Below, in pieces: positions 1-8,353 of a stretch of 64,000 nucleotides of DNA. The notes below the pieces were generated by a model. It worked only from the letters and a program-made list of their open reading frames with translations, searched no databases and was not told the DNA's origin. Position 1 is the stretch's first letter. Every line of letters begins with the position of its first letter. This stretch comes from Nocardiopsis sp. NRRL B-16309 (GTDB lineage: Bacteria > Actinomycetota > Actinomycetes > Streptosporangiales > Streptosporangiaceae). The stretch covers positions 97,120 through 161,119 of the forward strand of contig NZ_LGEC01000148.1 of NCBI RefSeq assembly GCF_001279585.1. The letters run 5' to 3'. The translations under genes were made by a program, and so were the position numbers.

Positions 1-468
1 CACCGGGCCGCCCAGCCGGCGGCGGGCACCCGAGACGTCCAGGAAGGCCTCGTCCAGGGACAGGGGCTGCACCAGGGGCGTCACGGACCTCAGGATGTCC
101 ATGACCGCCTCGGAGACCTCCCGGTAGGCGCGGCCGTCGGGCGGGAAGACCACGGCGTCCGGGCACAGGCGCGTCGCCCGCACCATCGGCATCGCCGAGT
201 GCACGCCCTTCGCCCGGGCCAGGTAGTCGGCGGAGGAGACGACGCCGCGCGGGCCGGTCCCGCCGACGATGACCGGACGGCCGCGCGCCTCGGGGTTGCG
301 CAGCTGTTCCACGCTCGCGAAGAACGCGTCCATGTCCAGGTGCAGGATGTGGCAGTCGGTGTCAGGGCCCGAACCGTCCGCGGGGAAGTCGGCGCCCAGC
401 GGCACGATGCCCTCGGCGGAGACCATCCCCCGCAGCGCCGCGCCGCGTTCCAGTTGCCGTCGGCTCAA
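1..468 (-). CDS. dinB: DNA polymerase IV (partial, N-terminal part)
   Basis: N-terminal ~155 residues of a Y-family translesion polymerase; the rest lies beyond the left edge. The first catalytic carboxylate motif LDMDAFFASVEQ and the second motif SLDEAFLDVSG are both present, with the steric-gate FF, the VGG strand and the SYEAR-type region (SADYLARAKGVHSAMPM). The start is uncertain: the frame contains a TTG at 468 (reading MSRRQLERG) and an ATG at 426, and the short pre-domain peptide is usual in actinobacterial DinB. It would act in error-prone synthesis past damaged bases. I see no clear LexA box in the 300 bases upstream, so SOS control is not supported. Confidence 0.93.
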   Translation of the reverse strand, partial: MSRRQLERGAALRGMVSAEGIVPLGADFPADGSGPDTDCHILHLDMDAFFASVEQLRNPEARGRPVIVGGTGPRGVVSSADYLARAKGVHSAMPMVRATRLCPDAVVFPPDGRAYREVSEAVMDILRSVTPLVQPLSLDEAFLDVSGARRRLGGPV

Positions 469-781
469 TGTTCTCCACGACCTCGCAGGCTCGGTACGGG
501 GCTCGGGACGCCCGGAGTCCGGGGTTCCTCGTCGCCGGCGCGGCTCGCTCGCGGGCCCGCACCGTCGCCCGCCCAGGCGGACGCCTTCGGCGCGGTCCCT
601 CCCGCCGCGACCCCGTCTGCGCCCGCGGAACCCTGGCGCGCCCCTCGCTGCTCCCTGGACTCGGGGGCGGCCGAACGGCCCACCTCTGACCGCACGGGAT
701 CGGAGGCCGCCCTTCGTGAACGCCCTGGTAGGGCGCCCACACACCAGCTTACGCCGACCACCGGGCTCCGCGGGGCCGAGG
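469..781. other. Intergenic region upstream of dinB, no gene seen
   Basis: This 313-base stretch lies between the dinB start and the end of the methyltransferase gene, both on the minus strand. Open frames on either strand are Arg/Pro-rich and look like GC-driven shadows. I found no tRNA fold, repeat or LexA-type palindrome. It presumably carries the dinB promoter. Confidence 0.5.
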
Positions 782-1582
782 TCAGGGGCGGTGGGCGACG
801 GCGTGGAGCTGGGTGGCGATCCCGATGAGCTCGGGGTGCTCGGCGGCGGCCCGCTCCAGTTCCACCAGGCGCTGTCCGGCCTGCGCGTCGCCCTCCCAGG
901 CGTGCCCGGGGAGGACGTCGGCGAACGCCCGGACACCGCGGATGCTCTCCTGCTCCAGACCGGCTCCGCCGATCAGCGCCAACAGCTGCTGACGGGTGAA
1001 CCGGCGCGGCATGGGGTCGCTCTCGCCCCAGCGGCCGTCGGGGTCGACGAGGAGCCGGTGGGCGTCCTCGATGTGCCCGGCCAGGGCCCGGTGGAGGGCG
1101 CCGGCCACCGCGTTGGTGACCAGCACGCTGACCGCGCCGCCGGGCCGGGTGATGCCGACCACGTCGTGCATCGCGGCGGCCGGGTCCTCGACGTACTCCA
1201 GGACGTTGTGCACCAGGACCAGGTCCGTGCTGCCGGGCGTGAACAGCCCGGACAGGTCGCGCGTCTCGCCCTGGACGCCGCGTACGGCGACTCCGCGCTC
1301 GGCGGCCCGGCGCTCCAGCGCGGCCAGCGAGTCCGGGCTGGGCTCGACGACCGTGACCCGGTGGCCGAGTTCGGCGAGCGGGACGGCGGCGCCGCCGGTG
1401 CCCCCTCCCGCGTCCACGATCTCCAGGGGTCCGCCGTCACCGAGCCGGGCCAGCAGTCCCTCCAGGGCGTCCCACACGACCGCGGTCCGCGCGGCGTTGG
1501 CCGCCCGCACCGGTCCGGCCGTGCCGCCGGCGCCCGGCCCGCCGCTGTCGGCGGTCGCGGTCGCAGTGCTCCTGTCAGTCAC
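782..1582 (-). CDS. Class I SAM-dependent methyltransferase
   Basis: 266 aa, GTG start at 1582 behind GGAGGGG spaced 8 bases. The Rossmann motif I (VDAGGGTGG, about residues 56-64), the acidic end of strand 2 (VVEPSP) and motif IV (DLVLVHNVLEYVEDP) are all clear, so it should bind SAM and methylate a small molecule or macromolecule that cannot be named from sequence. The N-terminal ~25 residues are disordered (Thr/Ala/Gly). Such a methyltransferase often sits between dinB and nusB-efp in actinomycetes, but I know no assigned substrate. It reads in the same direction as nusB 53 bases upstream and may be co-transcribed with it. Confidence 0.85.
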   Translation of the reverse strand: MTDRSTATATADSGGPGAGGTAGPVRAANAARTAVVWDALEGLLARLGDGGPLEIVDAGGGTGGAAVPLAELGHRVTVVEPSPDSLAALERRAAERGVAVRGVQGETRDLSGLFTPGSTDLVLVHNVLEYVEDPAAAMHDVVGITRPGGAVSVLVTNAVAGALHRALAGHIEDAHRLLVDPDGRWGESDPMPRRFTRQQLLALIGGAGLEQESIRGVRAFADVLPGHAWEGDAQAGQRLVELERAAAEHPELIGIATQLHAVAHRP

Positions 1583-1635
1583 CTGACGTCCCCTCCATCA
1601 CTGTGCCCGGCCCCGCCGGCCCTCGTTCGCCGATG

Positions 1636-2049
1636 TCAGAGCGCGAGCGTCGCCTTGTTCTCCATCAAGCGTGACAGAAGTCCGCTGACGAAGTTCGGCG
1701 ACTCGTCGGTGGACAGCTCCTTGGCGACGCCGACGGCCTCGGCGATGGCCACGCCGTCGGGGATCTCGTCGTCCCAGAGCAGCTCGAAAGCGCCCATCCG
1801 CAGGATGTTGCGGTCGACGACGGGCATCCGCTCCAGGGTCCAGCCGATGGCGTAGGTGCCCAGAAGCTCGTCGATACGGGCGCGCCGACCGTCGACGGAG
1901 CGCGCCAGGTTCTCGGTGAACTCGTTGATGGGCGGTTCGGGCTGGGCACGCCGGCGCTTGATGACCTCCTCGACGGAGATAGCGCGGACCTCGGCCTCGT
2001 AGAGGACCTCGACCGCGCGCCGCCGCGCCTTGCGCCGTGCTCCGCTCAT
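1636..2049 (-). CDS. nusB: Transcription antitermination factor NusB
   Basis: 137 aa, a normal length for all-helical NusB. The N-terminal RRKARRRAVEVLYEAEVR helix binds boxA RNA, and the C-terminal signature VVDRNILRMGAFELLW, then AIAEAVGVAKELSTDESPNFVSGLL, is typical. NusB pairs with NusE (S10) in rRNA antitermination complexes. Its ATG overlaps the last base of the efp stop codon (TGATG), so the two are translationally coupled. The aroK-aroB-efp-nusB order is standard in actinobacteria. Confidence 0.97.
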   Translation of the reverse strand: MSGARRKARRRAVEVLYEAEVRAISVEEVIKRRRAQPEPPINEFTENLARSVDGRRARIDELLGTYAIGWTLERMPVVDRNILRMGAFELLWDDEIPDGVAIAEAVGVAKELSTDESPNFVSGLLSRLMENKATLAL

Positions 2050-2612
2050 CAGTTGACTCGCCCGAGGTAGTCGCCCGTGCGGGTGTCGACCTTGATGCGC
2101 TCGCCCTCGGTGATGAAGAGCGGCACCTGGATGACGGCGCCGGTCTGGACGGTGGCGGGCTTGGTGCCGCCGGTGGAGCGGTCGCCCTGCACGCCGGGGT
2201 CGGTCTGGGTGATCTCCAGCTCGACGGCGGCGGGCAGCTCGATGTAGAGCGGGTTGCCCTCGTTGGTGGCCACCGTGACCCGGGTGTTCTCCAGGAGGAA
2301 GTCCTTGTCGCCGCCGACGACCGCTTCGCCGACCGGGATCTGGTCGAAGGTCGTGGTGTCCATGAAGATGAACGAGTCGCCGTCGTGGTACAGGTACTCC
2401 ATCTCACGGCGGTCGACGCTGGCGAACTCGACCTTCGAACCGGCGTTGAAGGTCTTGTCGACGATCTTGCCCGTGAGGACGTTCTTCAGCTTCGTGCGGA
2501 CGAACGCGCCGCCCTTGCCCGGCTTGACGTGCTGGAACTCCAGGACATTCCAGAGGACGCCGCCGTCGAGCCGCAGGGTCGTGCCGTTCTTGATGTCGTT
2601 CGTCGTGGCCAC
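2049..2612 (-). CDS. efp: Translation elongation factor P
   Basis: 187 aa, three OB/KOW-like domains, full length. EF-P enters the E site and helps the ribosome form consecutive Pro-Pro bonds. The domain I loop reads KPGKGGAFVRT with Lys33 at its tip. Many actinobacterial EF-Ps carry PGKGP here and act without lysine modification; here the last Pro is Gly35. No EpmA/EpmB/EarP genes are present in the window. The C-terminal signature (FITEGERIKVDTRTGDYLGR) is intact. The next gene upstream, aroB, ends 151 bases away, so efp probably has its own promoter in 2613-2762. Confidence 0.98.
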   Translation of the reverse strand: MATTNDIKNGTTLRLDGGVLWNVLEFQHVKPGKGGAFVRTKLKNVLTGKIVDKTFNAGSKVEFASVDRREMEYLYHDGDSFIFMDTTTFDQIPVGEAVVGGDKDFLLENTRVTVATNEGNPLYIELPAAVELEITQTDPGVQGDRSTGGTKPATVQTGAVIQVPLFITEGERIKVDTRTGDYLGRVN

Positions 2613-2762
2613 TTCGGTCGTCTCTCCAAGGGGTCTGACACGTCGGTCACCGGACTCGCGGCCCGGTCGTGATGAGTGGGGCGGTGTGCGGGCACCTCGG
2701 GGGTCGACCCCGGTGCACCAGTGCGAATGTCGCCCGACTGCAGTCTAGTGGCTTCGCGGAAC

Positions 2763-3845
2763 TCAGGCGTCGCCCGCGACCGCGCGGTAGGCCTGCGCCA
2801 ACTGTTCGTCGGTGGGGCCGCTGAGGATGGCGGGCTTCGCCAGGCCGTCCAGGACCACGAAGCGCAGTGTGGCGCCGCGGGCCTTCTTGTCCACGCTCAT
2901 CGCGTCGCGCAGCCGGGGCCAGGCCTCGGGGGCGTAGGAGGTGGGAAGTCCCACCGAGGACAGGATGGTGCGGTGCCGTTCCACGAGTCCGGCGTCGATG
3001 CGGCCGGTGATCCTGGCGAGCTCCGCGGCGAAGACCATGCCGATGGCGACGGCGTAGCCGTGCCGGAAGGTGTAGTTCTCGGCGCGCTCGACCGCGTGGC
3101 CCAGGGTGTGCCCGTAGTTGAGGATCTCGCGCCGGCCGCTCTCCCTCAGGTCGCCGGAGACGACGTCGGCCTTGACCCGGACGGCGCGTTCGACCAGTTC
3201 CCGGGTGTGCCGGCCCTCGGGGGTGGTGGCGCCCCGGGGGTCGTCCTCGATCAGGTCGCAGATGACGGGGTCGTCGATGAATCCGGCCTTGATGATCTCG
3301 GCGAGGCCGCCGATGTAGTCGGCCGTGGGCAGGCTCGGCAGGGTGGCGAGGTCGCACAGGACGCCGACCGGGGGGTGGAAGGCGCCCACGAGGTTCTTGC
3401 CCTCGGGGGTGTTGATGCCGGTCTTGCCGCCCACGGCGGCGTCGACCATGCCGAGCAGTGTGGTGGGGACCAGGACCGAGCGCACGCCGCGCAGCCAGGT
3501 GGCGGCGACGAACCCGGCCAGGTCCGTGGCGGCACCGCCGCCGACGCCGACGACGGCGTCGGTGCGGGTGAACGCGTGCCGTCCCAGCCGCGACCACAGG
3601 TCGGTGGCCACGGCGGCGGTCTTGGCGGCCTCCCCGTCGGGGACGGGCATGGGCCGGACCGTGTACCCGGCGGCTTCGAGGACTCCGACGACGGGGCGGG
3701 CCACGGCTCCCAGGCCCTCGGGGTGGATGACGGCGACCTGGGCGGCGTCACCGACCAGCGAGGGGAGTTCGGACAGGACTCCGCTGCCGATCACGGCGTC
3801 GTAGCGGGAGGCGGGCTCGCCCACCCCGATGCGGGTCACGCTCAC
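2763..3845 (-). CDS. aroB: 3-dehydroquinate synthase
   Basis: 360 aa. It converts DAHP to 3-dehydroquinate using NAD+ and a divalent metal. The NAD-binding GVGGGAATDLAGFVAATWLRG region, the substrate-binding VDAAVGGKTGINTPEGKNLVG loop, the metal Glu in GLAEIIKAGFI and the metal His residues in NYGHTLGHAVE and FRHGYAVAIGM are all present. I chose the GTG at 3845 because it overlaps the aroK stop as GTGA, giving direct coupling; a second GTG lies six bases further in. Longer readings run into aroK and are artefacts. Confidence 0.97.
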   Translation of the reverse strand: MSVTRIGVGEPASRYDAVIGSGVLSELPSLVGDAAQVAVIHPEGLGAVARPVVGVLEAAGYTVRPMPVPDGEAAKTAAVATDLWSRLGRHAFTRTDAVVGVGGGAATDLAGFVAATWLRGVRSVLVPTTLLGMVDAAVGGKTGINTPEGKNLVGAFHPPVGVLCDLATLPSLPTADYIGGLAEIIKAGFIDDPVICDLIEDDPRGATTPEGRHTRELVERAVRVKADVVSGDLRESGRREILNYGHTLGHAVERAENYTFRHGYAVAIGMVFAAELARITGRIDAGLVERHRTILSSVGLPTSYAPEAWPRLRDAMSVDKKARGATLRFVVLDGLAKPAILSGPTDEQLAQAYRAVAGDA

Positions 3846-4366
3846 TTGTGGGCCTTTCCGGCGTCCTGGAGGGTGGGCAGGATGGCGTCGACGACCTCTT
3901 CGGGGTGGAAGTCCGTCGTGGGCACGGTGACGGTGGCCAGGCCCTCGTAGACGGGCAGGCGCTCGTTGAGCAGCCGTCGCAGCTGGGTACGGGGGTTGCC
4001 CGCCAGGAGCGGACGGGCGACGTCCATGCCGACGCGACGGGCCAGTTCGCCGAACTCGACCTGGAGGTAGACCACGTGGTGGTCGGCCAGGTCGGCACGT
4101 GTGTCCTCGTCCAGGACGGCGCCGCCGCCGACGGCGATCACGCCCTCCCACTCGCGCAGTCCCTCGGCCACGATCTCGCGCTCCATGGCGCGGAAGGCCT
4201 CCTCGCCGTCCTCGACGAAGATCTCGCTGATGGGCTTGCCCGCGCGCTTCTCGATCTCGCTGTCGGTGCACAGCAGGCCGACGCCCAGACGATCGGCCAG
4301 CGCCCGGCCGACGGTCGACTTCCCCGATCCGGGAGAACCGATGAGCACCGCGATCGCTCTAGCCAC
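3842..4366 (-). CDS. aroK: Shikimate kinase
   Basis: 174 aa NMP-kinase-fold enzyme that phosphorylates shikimate at O3. The P-loop is GSPGSGKST (residues 10-18). The shikimate-binding TDSEIEKRAG, the partner Arg region (GEEAFRAMEREI) and the Walker-B-like GGGAVL are all present, as is the lid RPLLAG. GTG start at 4366 with AGG six bases upstream. First gene of the aroK-aroB pair. It is separated from aroC by a terminator, so it must have its own promoter between about 4410 and 4590. Confidence 0.97.
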   Translation of the reverse strand: MARAIAVLIGSPGSGKSTVGRALADRLGVGLLCTDSEIEKRAGKPISEIFVEDGEEAFRAMEREIVAEGLREWEGVIAVGGGAVLDEDTRADLADHHVVYLQVEFGELARRVGMDVARPLLAGNPRTQLRRLLNERLPVYEGLATVTVPTTDFHPEEVVDAILPTLQDAGKAHK

Positions 4367-4389
4367 GCTTAGCCTGCCTCGAAGGGTCC

Positions 4390-4409
4390 ACCCCCGCGAG
4401 CGCGGGGGT
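4390..4409 (-). promoter_or_regulatory. Strong hairpin in the aroK leader
   Basis: A 9-bp perfect stem (ACCCCCGCG / CGCGGGGGT) with a two-base AG centre lies 24 bases in front of the aroK GTG. There is no U-run after it, so it is more likely a leader structure or protein site than a simple terminator. Its function is unknown. Confidence 0.45.
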
Positions 4410-4520
4410 CCTGCCGGGTATGTGTGCTTCCCTGTCTAGCAGAACCGCGGCTCCGCCGTGCGCGGAGTCCCAGGACATGGACACCCGCGACGCGTCACGG
4501 CGGTGGGTACGGATCCGGGG

Positions 4521-4592
4521 ATCCGGAACCGCACCCGGACGACGGCGGTAGGCAGGACGCGGGAATCCGGAACCGCACCGGGACGACGGCGG
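4521..4592. repeat. Pair of 28-bp direct repeats
   Basis: Copies at 4521-4548 and 4565-4592 share the core atccggaaccgcacc and the tail ggacgacggcgg, with one mismatch in 28 bases, 44 bases apart start to start. The second copy runs into the aroC terminator stem. They lie where the aroK promoter should be. Confidence 0.85.
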
Positions 4593-4620
4593 CCCGCCCC
4601 GTCGGTGGACGGGGCGGGCC
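4591..4620 (-). terminator. Terminator after aroC
   Basis: Perfect 10-bp stem ggcccgcccc / ggggcgggcc with a 10-base loop, beginning 13 bases past the aroC stop. It lacks a strong T-tract, as is common in actinomycetes. Confidence 0.75.
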
Positions 4621-4632
4621 GGGTCGCACGTC

Positions 4633-5814
4633 CTAGCGGATCTCCAGGGAGTCCAGGTAGCCGCGCAGGTTGCGGCCGGTCTCGGTGACCGAGTCGCCGC
4701 CGAACTTCTCCACGGCGGCCTCGGCCAGCACCAGGGCGACCATGGCCTCGGCGACCACGCCCGCCGCCGGGACGGCGGTCACGTCGCTGCGCTGGTGGTC
4801 GGCGCGCGTGGCCTCGCCCGTGGTGACGTCGATGGTGTCGAGCGCCTTGGGGACGGTGGCGATGGGCTTCATCGCCGCGCGCACGCGCAGTGCGTCACCG
4901 GTGCTCATGCCGCCCTCGACACCGCCCGCGCGGTTGGTCCGGCGGCGCACGCCCTCCGGACCGGGCTCGATCTCGTCGTGGGCGGCCGATCCGCGGCGGG
5001 CCGCGGTGCGGAAGCCGTCGCCGACCTCCACGCCCTTGATGGCCTGGATGCCCATGAGGGCACCCGCCAGGCGGGAGTCCAGGCGCCGGTCCCAGTGCAC
5101 GTGGCTGCCCAGGCCGGGCGGGAGCCCGTAGGCCAGCACCTCGACGACGCCGCCGAGGGTGTCGCCGGACTTCTTGGTGTCGTCGACCTCCTCGACCATG
5201 CGGGCGCTGGTCTCGGGGTCGAAGCAGCGCAGCGGATCGGCGTCGATCGCGGCCAGGTCCTCGGGACGCGGTTCGACCGAGCCCTCGGGCACGGCGACCG
5301 GCCCCATGGACACCACGTGGCTCAGGATCTCCACGCCGAGCGCCTGGCGCAGGAACTGGCGGGCCACCTCGCCGATGGCCACGCGCGCGGCGGTCTCACG
5401 GGCGCTGGCGCGCTCCAGGATCGGCCGGGACTCCTCGTGCCCGTACTTCTGCATGCCGACGAGGTCGGCGTGCCCCGGCCGGGGCCGGGTCAGCGGCGCG
5501 TTGCGCGCCACGCCGTCCAGCTCCTCGGCGGGTACGGGATCGGGAGACATCACCTTCTCCCACTTGGGCCACTCGGTGTTCCCGACCTCGATCGCGACCG
5601 GACCCCCCTGGGTCAGGCCGTGCCGGATACCCCCGATGACGGAGACCTGGTCCTGCTCGAACTTCATCCGGGCGCCTCGTCCGTACCCGGCGCGGCGGCG
5701 GAGCAGCGCGGCGGCGATGTCGTCAGAAGTGACGGACACACCGGCCGGGAGGCCCTCCAGAATCGCGACGAGTGCCGGCCCGTGGGACTCCCCTGCGGTC
5801 AGCCAACGCAACAT
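4633..5814 (-). CDS. aroC: Chorismate synthase
   Basis: 393 aa. FMN-dependent final step of the shikimate pathway (EPSP to chorismate). It starts with the family hallmark MLRWLTAGESHGPAL, which fixes the ATG at 5814; a 13-codon in-frame extension upstream is not part of it. Other signatures: RRRAGYGRGARM, RPRPGHADLVGMQKYG, RASARETAARVAIG and the C-terminal RSDVTAVPAAGVVAEAM with catalytic Asp. Only aroC, aroK and aroB of the pathway are here. aroC is followed by its own terminator and so is transcribed separately from aroKB. Confidence 0.98.
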   Translation of the reverse strand: MLRWLTAGESHGPALVAILEGLPAGVSVTSDDIAAALLRRRAGYGRGARMKFEQDQVSVIGGIRHGLTQGGPVAIEVGNTEWPKWEKVMSPDPVPAEELDGVARNAPLTRPRPGHADLVGMQKYGHEESRPILERASARETAARVAIGEVARQFLRQALGVEILSHVVSMGPVAVPEGSVEPRPEDLAAIDADPLRCFDPETSARMVEEVDDTKKSGDTLGGVVEVLAYGLPPGLGSHVHWDRRLDSRLAGALMGIQAIKGVEVGDGFRTAARRGSAAHDEIEPGPEGVRRRTNRAGGVEGGMSTGDALRVRAAMKPIATVPKALDTIDVTTGEATRADHQRSDVTAVPAAGVVAEAMVALVLAEAAVEKFGGDSVTETGRNLRGYLDSLEIR

Positions 5815-5859
5815 GGTGACGATCTTCCCACGGATGGAAGCGCCTCGTTGCACCAGGGC

Positions 5860-6825
5860 TCACGGATGGACCACCAGGGGCGCCCCGACGAGCACGGTGA
5901 CGAGGGTGGCGCCGAGCATGAAGGGGCCCAGCGGGAAGGGCTGCATGGGTCTGAGCCGCCGCAGGACCAGTAGCACCAGGCCCAGCGCGGAGAAGGCGGC
6001 GAAGGCCCAGAACACCGCGACGAGCGCCCCCAGGGGACCCGCCGCCCAGCCCGCGTACAGCCCGGTCAGGCCGGACAGCTTGACGTCGCCGAAGCCGAAC
6101 CCGCGCGGGGAGACCCGCCACAGCAGCCAGTACAGGACCGTGACCAGGACCATGCTGACCAGGGCCGCCCCCGCGCGGTCCAGCCCCTGGCCGCTGGGCG
6201 GCAGGAACACCGCGGCGGCGAGCAGGAGGAAGGCCACGACGTATCCCGGGCCGACCAGGGGGTCGGGCAGGCGCAGCACCCGCAGGTCGATGACGGACAG
6301 GACCGCGGTGAGCACCGCCAGCCACAGCACGGCGAGCAGTTCGACGGGCGACCACCGGGGGTCCGTGGCGGCGACGGTCCCCACGACCGCGAACAGCGCG
6401 CCGGTGGCGGCGACGACCGCGAGGTGGGGGCGGATGACCTGCTCACAGTGCGGACAGGCGCCGCGTCTGCGGAAGGCCCGGGAGGCGACGGTCGGGGTCC
6501 AGGGGACGAAGGTCAGCTCGGCGCGGCAGAACGGGCAGCGCGGTGGCGGCGGCCCCTCCTCGTCCTCCCCCGGAGCGGCGGCGGGCGGCGCCCCGGCGAC
6601 GCTCCCGGTCTCGGACGCCGACGCCGTGGCCTCGCTCTGGCCGGCGGGCGCGGCGAGCGTTCTCGGCGCTCCCGGCAGCGGGTCGCCGGACGCGTCCGCG
6701 GCGCCGAAGAGGTGCACGAGGCGGCCGGCGGTGTGGCCGACGCCCAGCCCGAGCAGGGCCAGGCAGGCGGTCGCCGCGACCGTCCACAGAGTCGGGTCCA
6801 GTCCGAGCGTCGAGGGGGTGGTCAT
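5860..6825 (-). CDS. Prepilin peptidase (A24 family, membrane)
   Basis: 321 aa polytopic membrane aspartyl protease that cleaves class III (prepilin) signal peptides and may N-methylate the product. The two catalytic Asp motifs are VIDLRVLRLPDPL and GFGFGDVKLSGLTGLYAG (GxGDVK). A cytoplasmic zinc site is formed by CPFC and CPHC, as in bifunctional enzymes, here separated by about 33 residues. Unusually, a Ser/Ala/Pro-rich linker of about 60 residues (roughly 40-95) follows the first membrane helix. The ATG at 6825 precedes TM1; an upstream in-frame extension is Arg-rich and unlikely. It stands 45 bases before aroC on the same strand. No pilin or tad genes are in the window. Confidence 0.9.
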   Translation of the reverse strand: MTTPSTLGLDPTLWTVAATACLALLGLGVGHTAGRLVHLFGAADASGDPLPGAPRTLAAPAGQSEATASASETGSVAGAPPAAAPGEDEEGPPPPRCPFCRAELTFVPWTPTVASRAFRRRGACPHCEQVIRPHLAVVAATGALFAVVGTVAATDPRWSPVELLAVLWLAVLTAVLSVIDLRVLRLPDPLVGPGYVVAFLLLAAAVFLPPSGQGLDRAGAALVSMVLVTVLYWLLWRVSPRGFGFGDVKLSGLTGLYAGWAAGPLGALVAVFWAFAAFSALGLVLLVLRRLRPMQPFPLGPFMLGATLVTVLVGAPLVVHP

Positions 6826-6982
6826 GACCGAAAAATACCGGTCCGCGGCGCCGGAGGACAGGTGCACGCGCGGCCTGTGGACAACTCGGCTTCGGAGGGA
6901 GGACCGTCCGTGCGCGATTGGACCGCGCGGCCGGAGAACCACAGGAGTGCCGCGGTCCGCGGACCACCGGGCGCGGGCGGGA

Positions 6983-7690
6983 TCAGCCCCGGTCGCGCCG
7001 GGCGCGCACCACGGCGCTGAGTTCCACGCCGCCCGGCAGCACGTGCCGCAGCTCGGCGGCCAGCCGGTCGGCGACCCGGCGCAGCGACTCGTCGTCGCGC
7101 TCCTCCAGCTCCAGGCGGATGCCGATGTCGGCGCGCTCGGAGGGGTGCACGCGTACGCGCTCGATGCCGAACTCGGCGTGCGTGACCCGGTAGATGAGGG
7201 CCAGGACCTGCGGGTCGTCCTTGGGCTCGGGGACGGCGCCCTGCTCGGCGAGCAGGGTGAGGAAACGCCCCTGGATCGTGTAGGGCGTCGGCCCGGACAC
7301 GTCGAGGACGAGCGCGTCGGCGCCCTCCTCCACGGCGGCCTGGCAGGCGTCCTTGGTCGTGAAGGGCACCGGCCGGGCGTCGGCCCGCCAGCGCCGGACG
7401 GCGTCGACGCAGGTGAAGGCGAGGACGCCGCGCCGCCCGTCCTTGCCCGTCATGACGGGGACGGCCACCTCGCTGTGCTTGTCCTTGGTGAGCCCGCCGA
7501 CGCCCTTGCCGGTCTCGGTGGCCACGGCGACCACGGGGATGAGGAGCCGGGAACGGCTGAGCGCGTCCAGGACCTGGCGGTCGCCGACCAGGCCCACGGC
7601 GTGGTCGCGCAGTCGGGCCTCGACGTCCGGGTCGACGCTGCCGTCGTCGTCGCGGAAGTTCTGGGCGCCGATGATCGATGGTCTGCTCAC
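6983..7690 (-). CDS. SseB-family protein
   Basis: 235 aa, GTG start. It resembles the enhanced-serine-sensitivity SseB domain: LLIPVVAVATETG, the KHSEVAVPVMTGKDGRRGVLAFTCVDA strand pattern and WRADARPVPFTTKDACQAAVEEGADALVLDVSGP. The ~80 C-terminal residues form a second alpha/beta region rich in charged residues. Its biochemical role is unknown, and the name comes from an E. coli phenotype. It stands alone between the peptidase and the marR gene. Confidence 0.75.
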   Translation of the reverse strand: MSRPSIIGAQNFRDDDGSVDPDVEARLRDHAVGLVGDRQVLDALSRSRLLIPVVAVATETGKGVGGLTKDKHSEVAVPVMTGKDGRRGVLAFTCVDAVRRWRADARPVPFTTKDACQAAVEEGADALVLDVSGPTPYTIQGRFLTLLAEQGAVPEPKDDPQVLALIYRVTHAEFGIERVRVHPSERADIGIRLELEERDDESLRRVADRLAAELRHVLPGGVELSAVVRARRDRG

Positions 7691-7742
7691 GGGCTCTGAC
7701 TCTATCTGTGGTCGGGGGACGGCGGTCGGTGCCGCGGCCGTG

Positions 7743-8195
7743 TCAGGTCCGGTCCGGTTCCAGGACCCTGACGATGGCGGCGAGCTGGTCGACCTGCTCG
7801 GCGGAGAGCCGGTCGAACATCAGCGAGCGCACCCGCGCGGCGTGCCCGGGTGCGGCCGCGCGGAGCAGGTCCGCGCCCTCGTCGGTGAGGACCGCCCACA
7901 GTCCGCGTCGGTCGTCGTCGCAGTGCTCGCGGCGCACGTAGCCGCCCCGTTCGAGCCGGGCGACCTGGTGGGACAGGCGGCTCTTGGACACGATGACGCT
8001 GTCGGCCAGCGCGCGCATGCGCATGCGCCGCTCGGGCGCCTCCGACAGGTGGGCCAGGATGCCGTACTCGATGAGCGACACCCCGTTCCTCTCCCGCAGA
8101 TCCCGTTCGAGCTCGTCGTAGATCCGCGTGTTCATGCGGAGGAACCCACGCCAGACGTGCTGTTCCGCGGCGTCGAGCCACACGGCTTGCTCCAT
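7743..8195 (-). CDS. MarR-family transcriptional regulator
   Basis: 150 aa winged-helix dimer. Recognition helix region SLIEYGILAHLSEAPERRMRMRALADSVIVSKSRLSHQVARLERGGYV, wing REHCDDDRRGLWAVLTDEG. I prefer the ATG at 8195, with AGG nine bases before it, to the in-frame ATG at 8204 that has no spacing to an SD. Divergent from yceI, so it probably controls yceI and itself; a palindrome at the yceI start site is a candidate target. The inducing ligand is unknown. Confidence 0.9.
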   Translation of the reverse strand: MEQAVWLDAAEQHVWRGFLRMNTRIYDELERDLRERNGVSLIEYGILAHLSEAPERRMRMRALADSVIVSKSRLSHQVARLERGGYVRREHCDDDRRGLWAVLTDEGADLLRAAAPGHAARVRSLMFDRLSAEQVDQLAAIVRVLEPDRT

Positions 8196-8311
8196 GGTGT
8201 CCATCCTAGATCGCCCGGCACGGGCGGGGGCCCGGAACGGCGGGGCGGGCACGCTCCGCCGGGGTCGCCCGACGGTGTGTCCGGTGCCACCCGGACGGAG
8301 GCGTGAGCCGC

Positions 8312-8340
8312 TTGCGTGAGCAGGCCCTGCCGCCTAATCT
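8312..8340 (+). promoter_or_regulatory. Predicted promoter of yceI
   Basis: A -35 TTGCGT and a -10 TAATCT are separated by exactly 17 bases, close to the vegetative sigma consensus and rare in this GC-rich window. Transcription would start near 8347, about 90 bases before the yceI ATG. Confidence 0.7.
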
Positions 8341-8341
8341 A

Positions 8342-8353
8342 CTTCCAAGGAAG
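8342..8353. promoter_or_regulatory. Palindrome at yceI start site, candidate MarR operator
   Basis: CTTCCAAGGAAG is a perfect 12-bp palindrome starting two bases after the predicted -10 box, so a bound dimer would block initiation. A second small dyad (TTCT-cc-AGAA, 8358-8367) follows. Assignment to the divergent MarR protein is inference. Confidence 0.55.

Noticed and set aside
1..781. LexA/SOS control of dinB
   Set aside because: No actinobacterial LexA-type palindrome could be found upstream of the start.
5159..7699. 846-codon open frame on the plus strand
   Set aside because: It runs antisense to aroC, the prepilin peptidase and the SseB gene, is Ser/Arg/Pro-rich and has no domain; a GC-driven shadow.
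7743..8195. Longer MarR reading from 8252
   Set aside because: The extra residues are Arg/Pro/Ala-rich, and SD spacing supports the internal ATG.
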